Source of the DNA: Mesobacillus jeotgali
GTDB lineage: Bacteria > Bacillota > Bacilli > Bacillales > Cytobacillaceae
Assembly (NCBI RefSeq): GCF_014856545.2
Contig: NZ_CP109811.1
Location: forward strand, 676,001-740,000
DNA: 64,000 nt
Reading direction: 5' to 3'
The position numbers were made by a program, and so were the translations under genes. Within the stretch, counting starts at the first letter, position 1. Each line of letters starts with the position of its first letter. The notes under the pieces were generated by a model. The model saw only the letters and a list, made by a program, of their open reading frames with translations. It was not told the origin of the DNA and did no database searches. Positions 9,813 through 18,579 of the stretch are shown piece after piece.

Positions 9813-10116
9813 ATAAACTTTCCTCTCAATTTTACAATACTTTAATACGGTCAGCAATGATTGGAGAGGAGCCTGAATACATGTAAATAGTTCCAAAAAA
9901 CTACATGGTTTGATAATTAAATAGACTTAAAGTATTGGTTGGTTGTCAGTTTTTGAAAAATGATCTTGGTAATCTGCTTGAATGTATAGAAAAATGTCGG
10001 AATAAATATATATAAAAGATAGAAAATGAATAATAAGACCTATCTTGTATATCTGCTTTTTTGAGTGAAATCATGTATCTTTACGATAGATAGCAAAACG
10101 AAAGAGGTATTGGGAA
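9813..10116. other. AT-rich intergenic stretch between two divergent genes
   Basis: About 300 bp of AT-rich DNA between the amylopullulanase operators and the acetyltransferase gene. It must hold the promoters of both divergent genes, but no -35/-10 pair stands out clearly. No open frame with a ribosome binding site, repeat or strong hairpin was seen. Confidence 0.5.
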
Positions 10117-10902
10117 ATGAGTAATCTTAACGAGTTATTTCGAAAGAGGATTGGGCTGTCTAGTTCAATTCCTGTCACATTTGCAAGTCTAAATACAATT
10201 CTAGAACTAACCGCAGCCACCATCCCCTTCGAAAACCTGTGCACCCTTTCGGGGGATCCAAATGGGTTGAATGAAGGACATTTAGTGGAGAAAATCATTG
10301 AGAGAAATGAAGGAGGCCTGTGCTATGACTTGAATGGCATTCTCTATTTGTTTTTAAAAGAGAATGGGCTTGATGTCCAGCTGGTCCGCGGGTCTGTGTA
10401 CGTTCCGGATTTAAAAGGCTTTAGTCCGACGGGAAGGACACATGCTGCGATTTTACTGAATGACGACGGAAAAAGGTATTTGGTGGATACCGGTTTTGGC
10501 GGAAATTTGCCGTTAAGGCCAGTGCCGATGGATGGTACTGAAATCACTTCCCCTAGCGGTGAGTTCCGCGTGAAAAAAGAGGCTAGTGAGTTCGGAGATT
10601 ACTTCTTGGAAATGAAGCTGAAGTATAAGGATCCTGATTGGAAAATCGGCTACGCCTTTGATTCCAGAGAGCCGGTAGAGAATATCCGCGATTTATCCGA
10701 GATGAAGAAGACCATTACGACGCACCCGCACTCTCCATTTAATAAAAAGCCATTGCTGACAAGAGTGACATCGGATGGAAGCATGGTGTTGACGGAAACC
10801 AGTTTTACCTCCTGGACGGAAGCCGGGGTTAAGAAAGAGGAAATAGACCCCAAGCGTTTCAAGGAATTGGCGAAAGAATTCTATAATATCGAAGTAAAAT
10901 GA
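10117..10902 (+). CDS. Arylamine N-acetyltransferase (NAT)
   Basis: 261 residues of the NAT fold. The catalytic triad is visible: C69 in EGGLCYDLN, H109 in RTHAAIL and D124 in VDTGFGG, matching the usual Cys-His-Asp spacing. It moves an acetyl group from acetyl-CoA to arylamines, arylhydroxylamines or hydrazines in the cytoplasm, commonly seen as detoxification. The conserved N-terminal PFENL is present at residues 37-41. The start has AAAGAGG upstream. It is followed 60 bp later by an EcsC gene on the same strand without a clear terminator between, so the two may be co-transcribed. Confidence 0.93.
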   Translation: MSNLNELFRKRIGLSSSIPVTFASLNTILELTAATIPFENLCTLSGDPNGLNEGHLVEKIIERNEGGLCYDLNGILYLFLKENGLDVQLVRGSVYVPDLKGFSPTGRTHAAILLNDDGKRYLVDTGFGGNLPLRPVPMDGTEITSPSGEFRVKKEASEFGDYFLEMKLKYKDPDWKIGYAFDSREPVENIRDLSEMKKTITTHPHSPFNKKPLLTRVTSDGSMVLTETSFTSWTEAGVKKEEIDPKRFKELAKEFYNIEVK

Positions 10903-10962
10903 AACCTTACTATAGTGTAAACCGTTTATATAGTATCAAAAAATGACAGGTGGATGAATGCG

Positions 10963-11772
10963 ATGGACTCAAGGGACTATTTATTGAAAGAACTGGAGCA
11001 GATTGAAAATTGGGAGAAGGACCAGAAGGGGCTCTGGTTTTGGGAGCGTCTGACTCGTTTGCCGTTCAAAATGCTTGATCGGTTCACGCCAAAATTCATC
11101 CAGGAGAAGGTAGGTTTCCTGCTTGATGAGCTGGGAAGCTATATTCAGACAGGCGGACAATATTTAACAAGCGAGAAGTCTGTGTTTCAATTTTTCGAGA
11201 AAAAGACTGGCAGGAGAGTCAGCCAGCTTGCAGATATGGACCGCATTCCGGTGGAAGAAATGAAGCAGGCATCACTTGCACTGGGTGAGCAGCGGAAGAA
11301 GGCGGCGGCAATCCAGGGTGCGAGCACGGGGATTGGCGGGATTTTTACGCTGGCGATTGATATTCCTGCGGTGCTGGCCCTCTCGCTAAAAACAATCCAG
11401 GATATCGCCATCCTCCATGGCTTCGACCCAAAAGACAAGAAGGAGCGCGTCTTCATCATCAAATGCCTCCAGTTTTCCTCAGCGGATGTCGTCGGAAAGC
11501 AGGCCATCTTGAATGAGTTAAGCGATTTTAACAATGAAAATAAATCAAGGGAAGTCATCTCCCAGCTCCAGGGCTGGCGCGAGGTAACTTTGACGTATAC
11601 AGAATCCTTCGGCTGGAAAAAGCTGCTCCAAATGGTCCCGGTAGCCGGAATCGTATTCGGTGCGTTCGCCAACCGATCGATGGTGAGCGACCTGGCCGAA
11701 ACCGCCACGATGCTCTATCAGAAGCGACGGATATTGGATAGGCTGGAGAGGGATTTGGTTGAGGAGAAATAA
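10963..11772 (+). CDS. EcsC family protein
   Basis: About 269 residues, full length for the EcsC family: a charged amphipathic N-terminus, then the conserved core with a Gly/Ala-rich hydrophobic stretch (GASTGIGGIFTLAIDIPAVLALSLKT, in part) and SSADVVGKQAILNEL. The family is named for the third gene of the B. subtilis ecs locus; its biochemical role is not established and this copy has no ABC genes beside it. AGGTGG abuts an ATG at 10954, so the in-frame ATG at 10963, nine bases further, is the better start. A strong symmetric terminator follows. Confidence 0.85.
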   Translation: MDSRDYLLKELEQIENWEKDQKGLWFWERLTRLPFKMLDRFTPKFIQEKVGFLLDELGSYIQTGGQYLTSEKSVFQFFEKKTGRRVSQLADMDRIPVEEMKQASLALGEQRKKAAAIQGASTGIGGIFTLAIDIPAVLALSLKTIQDIAILHGFDPKDKKERVFIIKCLQFSSADVVGKQAILNELSDFNNENKSREVISQLQGWREVTLTYTESFGWKKLLQMVPVAGIVFGAFANRSMVSDLAETATMLYQKRRILDRLERDLVEEK

Positions 11773-11781
11773 GTAGAATAT

Positions 11782-11825
11782 AAAACTAGAGCCTGAACCC
11801 TGGTGGGGTCAGGCTCTAGTTTTAA
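11782..11825. terminator. Bidirectional terminator between EcsC and acyltransferase genes
   Basis: Near-perfect stem AAAACTAGAGCCTGA..(11783-11797) with TCAGGCTCTAGTTTT (11809-11823), flanked by A and T runs. It overlaps the last codons and stop of the convergent acyltransferase gene. Confidence 0.85.
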
Positions 11826-12825
11826 ACACAAGCTTTGCAGACTGTAAAAGATTATACATGGTATACGATAAAACGAAAACAAGGGATGCATCCAATAAGT
11901 TCAGCAGCAAACTTTGTGTGCTTTTATCCAAACCGATTGATTCAAACAAGATATCCACCATATCGATAAAAAATATATGAATGGCATATATTCCGAGAGA
12001 GTTGCCGCCTATTTTGGTGATCAACAAGTCCTTCCCGAGATTGGGCTTGCTTAAGGTGTAAAGAAACAGAAATAAGGTAAGGAAAATCGTCGAAAAGAAG
12101 TATTCGCCATGTTCTGACTCTAATCCCTTCTGAAGCCAGATACCTTCTAAAACCTGTGAAATCGCAAAGAAACAAAACAAGTAAAAATAAGTTCTGGCAT
12201 CATATTTTCGCCAGGTGTGAACCGACGCAAGCCAGAATCCCAAGACCGTATAAAACAGGCTGATATAAAGGGCAGCCCGGGTTGTGCTCACTGGCAGTTC
12301 ATCAAATACCGAATAAGACTGTCCGAAGAGGCCAAGGAGATTGAAACAAAATGCGATCACCAAAAGCAGCCTTACTCTATTCAATCTGTAAAAGAGGTAT
12401 AAAATCATAATGCTCCATACCAGTGAAATCACGAACCACAGCTGATACCCGCTTGTTCCCTGGCCGTAGTAGAGGAGGTTAAGAACAGTCAGGTTTCCTT
12501 TGTACTTGGCTAGTTCCACATTAACGTTACCATGAGTCAAAAAAATCCTTATTACATCATAACCAGCATAGAAAACGAGCCAGCTAACATAGATTTTCAG
12601 TATTTTTGTTACATATTTTTTGAAGTAAGAAAAGGACTCAGGATTATTCTCCACTTTAAGACTGAACAAATAACCTGAAGCGACAAAGAAAAAAGGAACA
12701 GCGAACCTGGAAAGATTATCGAGAACGAAATAACCCAACTGTTCATTGCCGGGGAATGTATGGATGATGACGACCGAAAGAATGGCGAAAAATTTTATAA
12801 AATCGATTGCGTAGTTGCGCTGCAT
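11809..12825 (-). CDS. Membrane acyltransferase (acyltransferase-3 / OafA-WecH type)
   Basis: 338 residues, about ten transmembrane helices. It opens with NYAIDFIKFFAILSVVIIHT, where the His is the conserved active-site residue of the family, and contains the RFAVPFFFVASGYLFS motif in helix 2. Such enzymes O- or N-acylate cell-surface sugars or polymers; the substrate here is unknown. The ATG at 12825 has GAGG about 6 bases upstream and gives the usual family N-terminus; a GTG at 12870 would add 15 residues with a poor ribosome site. Base composition is AT-rich like the nearby serine hydrolase gene. Confidence 0.88.
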   Translation of the reverse strand: MQRNYAIDFIKFFAILSVVIIHTFPGNEQLGYFVLDNLSRFAVPFFFVASGYLFSLKVENNPESFSYFKKYVTKILKIYVSWLVFYAGYDVIRIFLTHGNVNVELAKYKGNLTVLNLLYYGQGTSGYQLWFVISLVWSIMILYLFYRLNRVRLLLVIAFCFNLLGLFGQSYSVFDELPVSTTRAALYISLFYTVLGFWLASVHTWRKYDARTYFYLFCFFAISQVLEGIWLQKGLESEHGEYFFSTIFLTLFLFLYTLSKPNLGKDLLITKIGGNSLGIYAIHIFFIDMVDILFESIGLDKSTQSLLLNLLDASLVFVLSYTMYNLLQSAKLVFKTRA

Positions 12826-12939
12826 AATTGACCTCGAAGATATAAGGATTTGTCCTTCTAGTATTTCCACTATATTCAGCCTTATGAATATAAGAAAGAG
12901 TGACTAGGGATAATAGAGAGCAAAAAGGAGGCAAATCAA

Positions 12940-13071
12940 TTGAACTCTGACAAAAAGCAGCAAGGCAAGAAGCAAATGGAACAGGACTTGAAAAACAAAG
13001 AGAACAAACAATCTCCAAATCAAACAGACGGCTTCCGCTACGATTATGATGATTCTTCGGACTTGAAATGA
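12940..13071 (+). CDS. Small hydrophilic protein, 43 residues
   Basis: A short gene with a strong AAAAGGAGG 7-8 bases before a TTG start and an intrinsic terminator right after its TGA, so it is very likely real. The product is Lys/Gln/Asp-rich with no hydrophobic segment; it starts MNSDKKQQGKKQMEQDLKN and ends in an acidic YDYDDSSDLK. No family recognised. Size and composition recall the small acidic or hydrophilic sporulation proteins of Bacillus, which is inference only. Confidence 0.7.
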   Translation: MNSDKKQQGKKQMEQDLKNKENKQSPNQTDGFRYDYDDSSDLK

Positions 13072-13072
13072 A

Positions 13073-13113
13073 AAGAGGAAAAACCTTTGGCTGGGGGTTT
13101 TCCTCTTTTTCTC
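13073..13113 (+). terminator. Terminator of the 43-residue protein gene
   Basis: AAAGAGGAAAAACC pairs with GGGGTTTTCCTCTTT across a short loop, followed by T residues, directly after the TGA. Confidence 0.85.
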
Positions 13114-13157
13114 TTAATTCCACGAAAAACCCTCTGGAATAAAATTACAATGTAGAA

Positions 13158-13261
13158 TGAAACAGAAATAAGCAGAGAATTTCCCGCTATTGTGTATAGA
13201 GGTCCCTGATGAAACAGAAATAAGCGGAGATATTCCGGTTACCTGCTAAATAAGTCAAAAT
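13158..13261. repeat. Tandem intergenic repeat, two 52-bp units
   Basis: TGAAACAGAAATAAGC occurs at 13158 and again at 13210, exactly 52 bp apart, and similarity continues through the next ~10 bases (AGAGAATTTCC against GGAGATATTCC). The second half of each unit has diverged. A further AAGCGGAATTTTTCC fragment lies near 13332. No coding potential. Confidence 0.65.
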
Positions 13262-13290
13262 CCAACGATCTGGATTAAATAGACGAAAAA

Positions 13291-13325
13291 ACTCCCCTTA
13301 TTTTGATGAAAATAAGGGGTTTTTC
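13291..13325. terminator. Orphan hairpin with T run
   Basis: CCCCTTATTTT / AAAATAAGGGG with a GATG loop followed by TTTTT. It looks like an intrinsic terminator, but no gene lies directly before it on the plus strand; it may end read-through from the 43-residue gene or be part of the repeat region. Confidence 0.55.
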
Positions 13326-13510
13326 CAATTTAAGCGGAATTTTTCCTTCTATTTTCAAACACTGGAAGTCAACAGCCCATTTTATAGTCCTTTGAATAAA
13401 GCTGTGTTAGTGTTTACTGTAGATTAAATATAATTTAATTAGGCTGCCATATAATGACAGCCTAATCGTTTGTTTTGTTTAACGTCCCGGTTACTATAAT
13501 AGCTACCGCT

Positions 13511-14545
13511 CTATAAGTTTTTCAGATTCGAAATAACCAGGTTGTCAAACATTTGAATATCTTTTATATAATCGAACCCTAATTTCTCGTATGCATTTAA
13601 ACTATTGTACATTCTAACGGCCACTGCATTATATTCCGGAATGATAGTACAGGAACATCCAGATGCCCCAAGTATTTGGTAGGAACCTGCTGGTAACTCT
13701 GAACCTAATTCATTGTAATCAACAGATACTTCACCATCTTTAACCCACCATAGAAACCCGAATTTCGGAAGTTGATGTGGTAAGGCATTAGGGCTTTGAA
13801 CCGTAGTAATTAGTTCAAATATTTCTTGTGGCAGTATTGACCTATTTTCAAATATCCCTTTGTTTAAATGTAAATTCCCCCAAAATGCTAATTCTCTGGC
13901 ACTTACATAAAGATTTCTTTCATCACCTATATTTGAGCCAATTCTTAATGTAGGATAATTCTTTAACGTATCTATATCACAGACTAAATTTTTATTCCCT
14001 TCAGTAACCCATCCAGTGTTTGTCCAATTCAAGGGCTTAAACACTCTGTTTGATAGGACTTCATTTACTGTCCTGCCGGTAGCTTTGTATAATATCTTCG
14101 CTAATATTTCGGGTCTCTTTCCCTCAATATTAGTTCCTAGATCGAAGACACGGTAAACTGTTTTATTTTCAAATTTTAGACCAGTACATCTTGTTAATAA
14201 ATGTCTAATTGTTGCCTCTCCAAGGGTGTCTTTATTATATTCATCTAAATAGTCGCTTAATTTATCATCCAGGTTTAATAAGCCTTCATATATAGCTAAT
14301 GCAATGGCGAATCCAATATAAGTAACTCTAACCGAATATACATTGAATCTTGAATTGCTATTTATCTGTATTGCACCTTGCTCATAATGGTGCCTCCCAG
14401 AATACCACTCGTGCACTATTTTATTATCTTTCATAATAACCAATGCAGAACCTGATGCATTCATATCTCTTCTTACTTCTTCTGTATATAAGGTGAGATC
14501 TTTAAATGCATCTTTGTTTAAGGTTACATTCATCTCCAAAGCCAC
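13511..14545 (-). CDS. Beta-lactamase-fold serine hydrolase homologue with degenerate active site
   Basis: 344 residues aligning by pattern with the class C beta-lactamase/esterase family (FNVYSV.., NLDDKLSDYL, ATIRHLLTRCTGL, PLNWTNTGW). The nucleophile region reads S71-V-R-V74, so the Lys of the SxxK motif is replaced by Val, and the later HTGG-like motif reads GASGCS. No signal peptide. It may be inactive, or may bind rather than cleave. The frame can start at GTG 14545, TTG 14539 or ATG 14533; AAAGGGG upstream suits the first two. The gene and its flanks are visibly AT-richer than neighbours, which hints at transfer. Confidence 0.78.
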   Translation of the reverse strand: MALEMNVTLNKDAFKDLTLYTEEVRRDMNASGSALVIMKDNKIVHEWYSGRHHYEQGAIQINSNSRFNVYSVRVTYIGFAIALAIYEGLLNLDDKLSDYLDEYNKDTLGEATIRHLLTRCTGLKFENKTVYRVFDLGTNIEGKRPEILAKILYKATGRTVNEVLSNRVFKPLNWTNTGWVTEGNKNLVCDIDTLKNYPTLRIGSNIGDERNLYVSARELAFWGNLHLNKGIFENRSILPQEIFELITTVQSPNALPHQLPKFGFLWWVKDGEVSVDYNELGSELPAGSYQILGASGCSCTIIPEYNAVAVRMYNSLNAYEKLGFDYIKDIQMFDNLVISNLKNL

Positions 14546-14933
14546 TATCCCCTTTATATTGCACTCTTTATGCTTCGTTGAAAAAGCTGCTCTTGTTATA
14601 TCACGATATTTGATGACCTGAGTGTATTATGTTTCTATATTTGGTATTAGATTTCCTTTAATTATCAAGTCTTTTATGTTGAAGTCAGAACACTTATTCG
14701 GATAATTGCGAATATCAATAATGACTATTAACACAGCTTTGAATAAAAAAATGATAGTAAATCACCTTCCCGCGTTGTAAAATAAATTGAAAAATTGAAT
14801 AGAGTTTAAGATTCGGTTTTGTCATCCATTTTGAATTACAGGAGGAAACAAGGGACATAAAGAATGAATGATGCTTTCGTTTATATATCAATCTAATTTT
14901 TGGAAAAATAAATTATTAAGAGGTTGATGAAAG
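14546..14933. other. AT-rich intergenic region between divergent genes
   Basis: 388 bp, very AT-rich, between the serine hydrolase and the oxygenase. It includes an AGGAGG at 14840 followed by an ATG at 14864 opening only a ten-codon frame, with too long a spacing to be convincing. No repeat or terminator was seen; promoters for both divergent genes must lie here. Confidence 0.5.
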
Positions 14934-15581
14934 TTGATAATGGATGCTGTTGATTTAACTGTAAAGGAACCAACGATTTTTAATCATATCGGGAACAAAA
15001 TCAAAACCGACGATCGTGAAATCAACATAATTGCCAGGATGGAAGAACCGCTAATCGTCATTTTGGGAAATGTATTGAGTGACGAGGAATGCGATGAGCT
15101 AATGAAGCTGTCCAAGGACAAGCTGCAGCGCTCGAAAATCGGGAATACCCGGGAAGTGGATGAACTGAGGACTAGCAGCAGCACGTTTATTGAAGAAGCT
15201 GAAAATGACGTTGTTGCTCGAGTGGAAAAAAGAATTTCGCAAATTATGGGCATTCCGAATGAACATGGAGAAGGCCTGCAAATCTTGAATTATAAAATCG
15301 GCCAGGAGTACAAGGCGCATTTTGACTTTTTCTCGTCAAAGGTTAGCAATCCGAGAATTAGTACTCTTGTGATGTACCTGAACGATGTCGAGCAGGGAGG
15401 AGAAACATACTTCCCCAAGCTTAATTTTGCTGTATCCCCGCAAAAGGGCATGGCCGTTTATTTTGAATATTTCTATGACAATCAAGACTTGAATGACTTG
15501 ACCCTGCATGGCGGTGCGCCTGTCGTAATCGGCGACAAATGGGCCGCAACGCAATGGATGAGAAGGAAAAGTATAAAATAG
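14934..15581 (+). CDS. Prolyl-4-hydroxylase-like 2-oxoglutarate/Fe(II) oxygenase
   Basis: 215 residues ending in the double-stranded beta-helix core of the prolyl 4-hydroxylase family. The iron ligands are visible as H-x-D in YKAHFDFF and the distal His in LTLHGGAPV, with the 2-oxoglutarate-binding Lys in IGDKWAATQW. YLNDVEQGGETYFP is the typical family stretch. It should hydroxylate a prolyl residue of an unknown protein, as proposed for bacterial homologues in Bacillus anthracis. The TTG at 14934 lies about 10 bases after AAGAGG; the ATG at 14940 is the alternative. Monocistronic, with a terminator after it. Confidence 0.88.
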   Translation: MIMDAVDLTVKEPTIFNHIGNKIKTDDREINIIARMEEPLIVILGNVLSDEECDELMKLSKDKLQRSKIGNTREVDELRTSSSTFIEEAENDVVARVEKRISQIMGIPNEHGEGLQILNYKIGQEYKAHFDFFSSKVSNPRISTLVMYLNDVEQGGETYFPKLNFAVSPQKGMAVYFEYFYDNQDLNDLTLHGGAPVVIGDKWAATQWMRRKSIK

Positions 15582-15586
15582 AGAAT

Positions 15587-15618
15587 GAAGAAGTATGCTG
15601 AGCATGCTTCTTTTTTTG
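15587..15618 (+). terminator. Terminator of the oxygenase gene
   Basis: GAAGTATGCT / AGCATGCTTC stem followed by seven T residues directly after the stop. Confidence 0.8.
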
Positions 15619-15660
15619 TTTAGCAAGGCTTGAAAAATTTTTGATAACTTCATGTAGTCA

Positions 15661-15684
15661 TCTTAATCCAACTCCAGCACCTGC
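15661..15684. repeat. Fragment of the dispersed CTCCAGC intergenic repeat
   Basis: These 24 bases match the left end of the larger element at 35741-35764 with about four differences. Probably a decayed copy of the same dispersed family. Confidence 0.4.
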
Positions 15685-15893
15685 TTTTTCCTCTCCTAAA
15701 ATGTTTAGCATATGCCCAAGGTCTTTCCAGTCCCTATTATTTCGCCTCTCTACCACTTCTGAATCTTACCAACAATTTTATTATTCCGTATAATAGGTTT
15801 TCGCTTCAAATTATCGTGGACACCCTCTATAATGATAAAGGTCTTATTAAGGTATTTGTCTGAATATTTATATTAATTTGAAGGAGGGTATTC

Positions 15894-17423
15894 ATGGAAA
15901 CGACAAATAAAAAAGGTTTTATTTTGCGTTCACTCGATGTGATTGAGCGTGTGGGAAATAAATTGCCTCATCCGGTCACCTTGTTTGCGATTTTCTCCGT
16001 GATGGTTATCGTGCTGTCAGCGGTTTTCTCAGCAATGGGTGTAAAAGTGGCAGACCCTATGAATGAAGGGGAATTTTTAACGGTCAAGAACTTGTTAAGC
16101 AAGGATGGGATAGCCTATCTATTTGAAAGCGCTGTCACAAACTTCACTGGCTTTGCTCCGCTGGGAACGGTTCTTGTTACGATGCTGGGAATCGGGATTG
16201 CGGAACGTACTGGATTGATCAGTGCGGCATTGCGCGGACTTGTTACTTCTGTTCCTAAGCAATTATTGACGGCTGCGCTTGTTTTCGGCGGCGTTATGTC
16301 CAGCATGGCAGCTGACGCTGGTTATGTTGTCTTGACACCACTTGGAGCTGTCCTGTTCGCTGGTCTTGGAAGACATCCGCTTGCTGGTTTGGCAGCAGCC
16401 TTTGCTGGTGTATCCGGCGGATTCAGTGCGAACCTGCTGCTGACTTCATTAGACCCGCTTTTAGGTGGTTTGACGAAGGATGCTGCGGCTATTTTTGATC
16501 CGGCATATGCTGAAAACATCAACTATGCGATGAACTACTATTTCATGGTTGTTTCTGTATTCCTGATCACCATTATTGGAACTTTTGTAACGGATAAAAT
16601 TGTTGAACCTAGACTTGGCACTTTTAAAGGTGATGTGAAGGAAGAGGTTGATTATTTATCTCCTGTTGAGAAAAAAGGTCTTTGGGGAGCTTTGATTTCA
16701 ATCATCATCACATCAATCGGAATTGCCTTGCTTGTTATCCCTGAATGGGGACCACTTCGCGGCGGGGAAGAGAACATCATCAATGCTCCATTCTTCCACT
16801 CGCTGGTGCCTGTTATCCTGATTTTATTCTTTGTACCAGGTTTTGTTTACGGCAAAATCACAAAATCAATCAAGGATGATAAGGATGTAGCGGACCAGCT
16901 GTCAGACACAATGGCAACAATGGGGTCTTATATCGTCCTTGCGTTTGTTGCTGCTCAATTCGTTGCTTACTTCAGTGAATCAAAGCTCGGATTGGTACTA
17001 GCTGTAAATGGCGCTCAGCTGCTTGAAGACACAGGCTTCAAAGGAATCCCGTTAATCCTGGCGTTCATCGTCATCTCAGGATTCATTAACCTGTTCATCG
17101 GCAGCGCATCTGCCAAATGGGCAATCATGGCGCCGGTATTCGTGCCAATCATGATGCAAATCGGTTACACACCTGAGTTCACTCAGCTTGTATACCGTAT
17201 CGCTGACTCAACGACAAATATCATTTCACCATTGATGCCATACTTCGCAATCGTCATCGCGTTTGCGCAAAAGTACGACAAGAATGTTGGAATCGGTACA
17301 CTGATTGCAACAATGCTTCCGTACTCAATCGCTCTGACGATTGGCTGGGTGTTGATGCTCATCATCTGGATGCTGACAGGCATCGATATCGGTCCTGGAT
17401 CTTCCATCTATATGCCTAAATAA
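15894..17423 (+). CDS. AbgT family transporter
   Basis: 509 residues with about 11-12 membrane helices, full length for the AbgT family. It shows the family's N-terminal VIERVGNKLPHPVTLFAIF and the re-entrant regions GFAPLGTVLVTMLGIGIAERTG (in part) and FINLFIGSASAKWAIMAPVF. E. coli AbgT takes up p-aminobenzoyl-glutamate; other members export sulfonamides. GAAGGAGGG lies 7 bases before the ATG. No partner amidohydrolase is adjacent, so folate salvage versus drug export cannot be decided here. A terminator follows and the gene stands alone. Confidence 0.93.
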   Translation: METTNKKGFILRSLDVIERVGNKLPHPVTLFAIFSVMVIVLSAVFSAMGVKVADPMNEGEFLTVKNLLSKDGIAYLFESAVTNFTGFAPLGTVLVTMLGIGIAERTGLISAALRGLVTSVPKQLLTAALVFGGVMSSMAADAGYVVLTPLGAVLFAGLGRHPLAGLAAAFAGVSGGFSANLLLTSLDPLLGGLTKDAAAIFDPAYAENINYAMNYYFMVVSVFLITIIGTFVTDKIVEPRLGTFKGDVKEEVDYLSPVEKKGLWGALISIIITSIGIALLVIPEWGPLRGGEENIINAPFFHSLVPVILILFFVPGFVYGKITKSIKDDKDVADQLSDTMATMGSYIVLAFVAAQFVAYFSESKLGLVLAVNGAQLLEDTGFKGIPLILAFIVISGFINLFIGSASAKWAIMAPVFVPIMMQIGYTPEFTQLVYRIADSTTNIISPLMPYFAIVIAFAQKYDKNVGIGTLIATMLPYSIALTIGWVLMLIIWMLTGIDIGPGSSIYMPK

Positions 17424-17431
17424 TTTCGAAG

Positions 17432-17462
17432 GAACCCTAGCTGCTTTGCTTGGGTTCTTTTT
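17432..17462 (+). terminator. Terminator of the AbgT gene
   Basis: GAACCCTAGC / GCTTGGGTTC stem (one mismatch) followed by TTTTT. Confidence 0.8.
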
Positions 17463-17533
17463 ATGAAAAAAAATGCCAAATTTTTCAATTGAATTGTATA
17501 ATAATAGAACAAATTGAAAGGGAGGTGGCTTCC

Positions 17534-18511
17534 ATGGAACTATGGAATGTTTACGATAAATACAGGCATAAGACGGACCGGATTCATGAAAGAGGGCAGG
17601 AGATGAAACCGGGGGATCATCACCTGGTTGTCCATGTCTGGATTGTGAACGATGATGGACAGTATCTGATCCAGAGAAGGCAGCCGTGGAAAATTGGGTT
17701 CCCGAATATGTGGGACTGTTCGGCAGCTGGTTCTGCGGTCATGGGCGATGATAGTGAGCAGGCGGCCGTCCGGGAGGCTAAGGAAGAGATTGGAATAGAC
17801 CTGGACATTGAAAAAGGGGAAGTAATCTTCACAGTGAAATTTTCGCAAGGCTTCGATGATATCTGGCTGGTCAGGCAAAATGTTGGTATTGAAGAGCTGC
17901 AGCTGCAGGAAGAGGAAGTGGCTGAAGCGAGATGGGCAAGTGAAGAGGAGATAAGGGAAATGGTTGAGAACGGTGAGTTCATTCCGTTTAACTATTTTGA
18001 TCAGTTATTTGAAATCGTCAATTCGCCCATCAGCCTGCAAGAAGCGTCACTTGAGGATGCCGAGGAACTTTTAGCTCTGCAAAGAGAAGTATTTATGCCT
18101 TTATATGAAAAATATAAGGATCATGAAACCAGCCCGGTAACCCAAACGATGGAGAGATTCTCCGCAAGGTTCAAGCGGGGAGAGTATTATAAAATACTTT
18201 TTGAAGGCATGCTTGCGGGCAGTGTTCATGTCTATGAAAAGTCCCCTGGATTGTTGAAGCTGCATATCATCAACATCCTTGAAAAATACCATAATAAAGG
18301 AATAGCCCAGGAAGTCATGAAACGGCTGGAGCTCATGTATCCGGAAGCGGAGGCATGGGAGCTTGATACCATCCTGACTGAAGAGCGCAATTGCTACTTG
18401 TATGAAAAGATGGGGTATAAACGAACGGGAGAAGATAAAGTCATCAACAAAGACATGACCATTATACGCTATCGGAAAAACTCCGGCTTATCCAAAATAG
18501 AAAGCCTATAA
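17534..18511 (+). CDS. Nudix hydrolase fused to a GNAT-like acetyltransferase domain
   Basis: 325 residues. Residues ~28-150 form a Nudix domain of the isopentenyl-diphosphate-isomerase-like branch (VHVWIVNDDGQYLIQRR; Nudix box ending REAKEEIGI). In the box the usual Glu five residues after the first Gly is Asp (GSAVMGD). Residues ~160-320 resemble a GNAT acetyltransferase (LHIINILEKYHNKGIAQEVMKRLE with the acetyl-CoA loop, and NCYLYEKMGYKRTGED). The fusion suggests it repairs or modifies a nucleotide- or amine-containing metabolite; substrates are unknown. GGGAGGTGG precedes the ATG at 17534; an upstream in-frame Met at 17450 falls inside the previous terminator region. Confidence 0.87.
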   Translation: MELWNVYDKYRHKTDRIHERGQEMKPGDHHLVVHVWIVNDDGQYLIQRRQPWKIGFPNMWDCSAAGSAVMGDDSEQAAVREAKEEIGIDLDIEKGEVIFTVKFSQGFDDIWLVRQNVGIEELQLQEEEVAEARWASEEEIREMVENGEFIPFNYFDQLFEIVNSPISLQEASLEDAEELLALQREVFMPLYEKYKDHETSPVTQTMERFSARFKRGEYYKILFEGMLAGSVHVYEKSPGLLKLHIINILEKYHNKGIAQEVMKRLELMYPEAEAWELDTILTEERNCYLYEKMGYKRTGEDKVINKDMTIIRYRKNSGLSKIESL

Positions 18512-18547
18512 ATCTTACGCTTATATGAAATCACATTCATGGAAAAA

Positions 18548-18579
18548 GGCCTGAATCTACATTCAGGCCGCTTAGTTTT
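18548..18579. terminator. Bidirectional terminator between Nudix and antiporter genes
   Basis: Perfect 9-bp stem GGCCTGAAT (18548-18556) / ATTCAGGCC (18561-18569), with a TTTTTT on the plus side and AAAAA before it for the minus transcript. Confidence 0.85.

Noticed and set aside
14864..14896. Ten-codon leader peptide before the oxygenase gene
   Set aside because: The AGGAGG at 14840 is 18 bases away from the ATG, too far for normal initiation.
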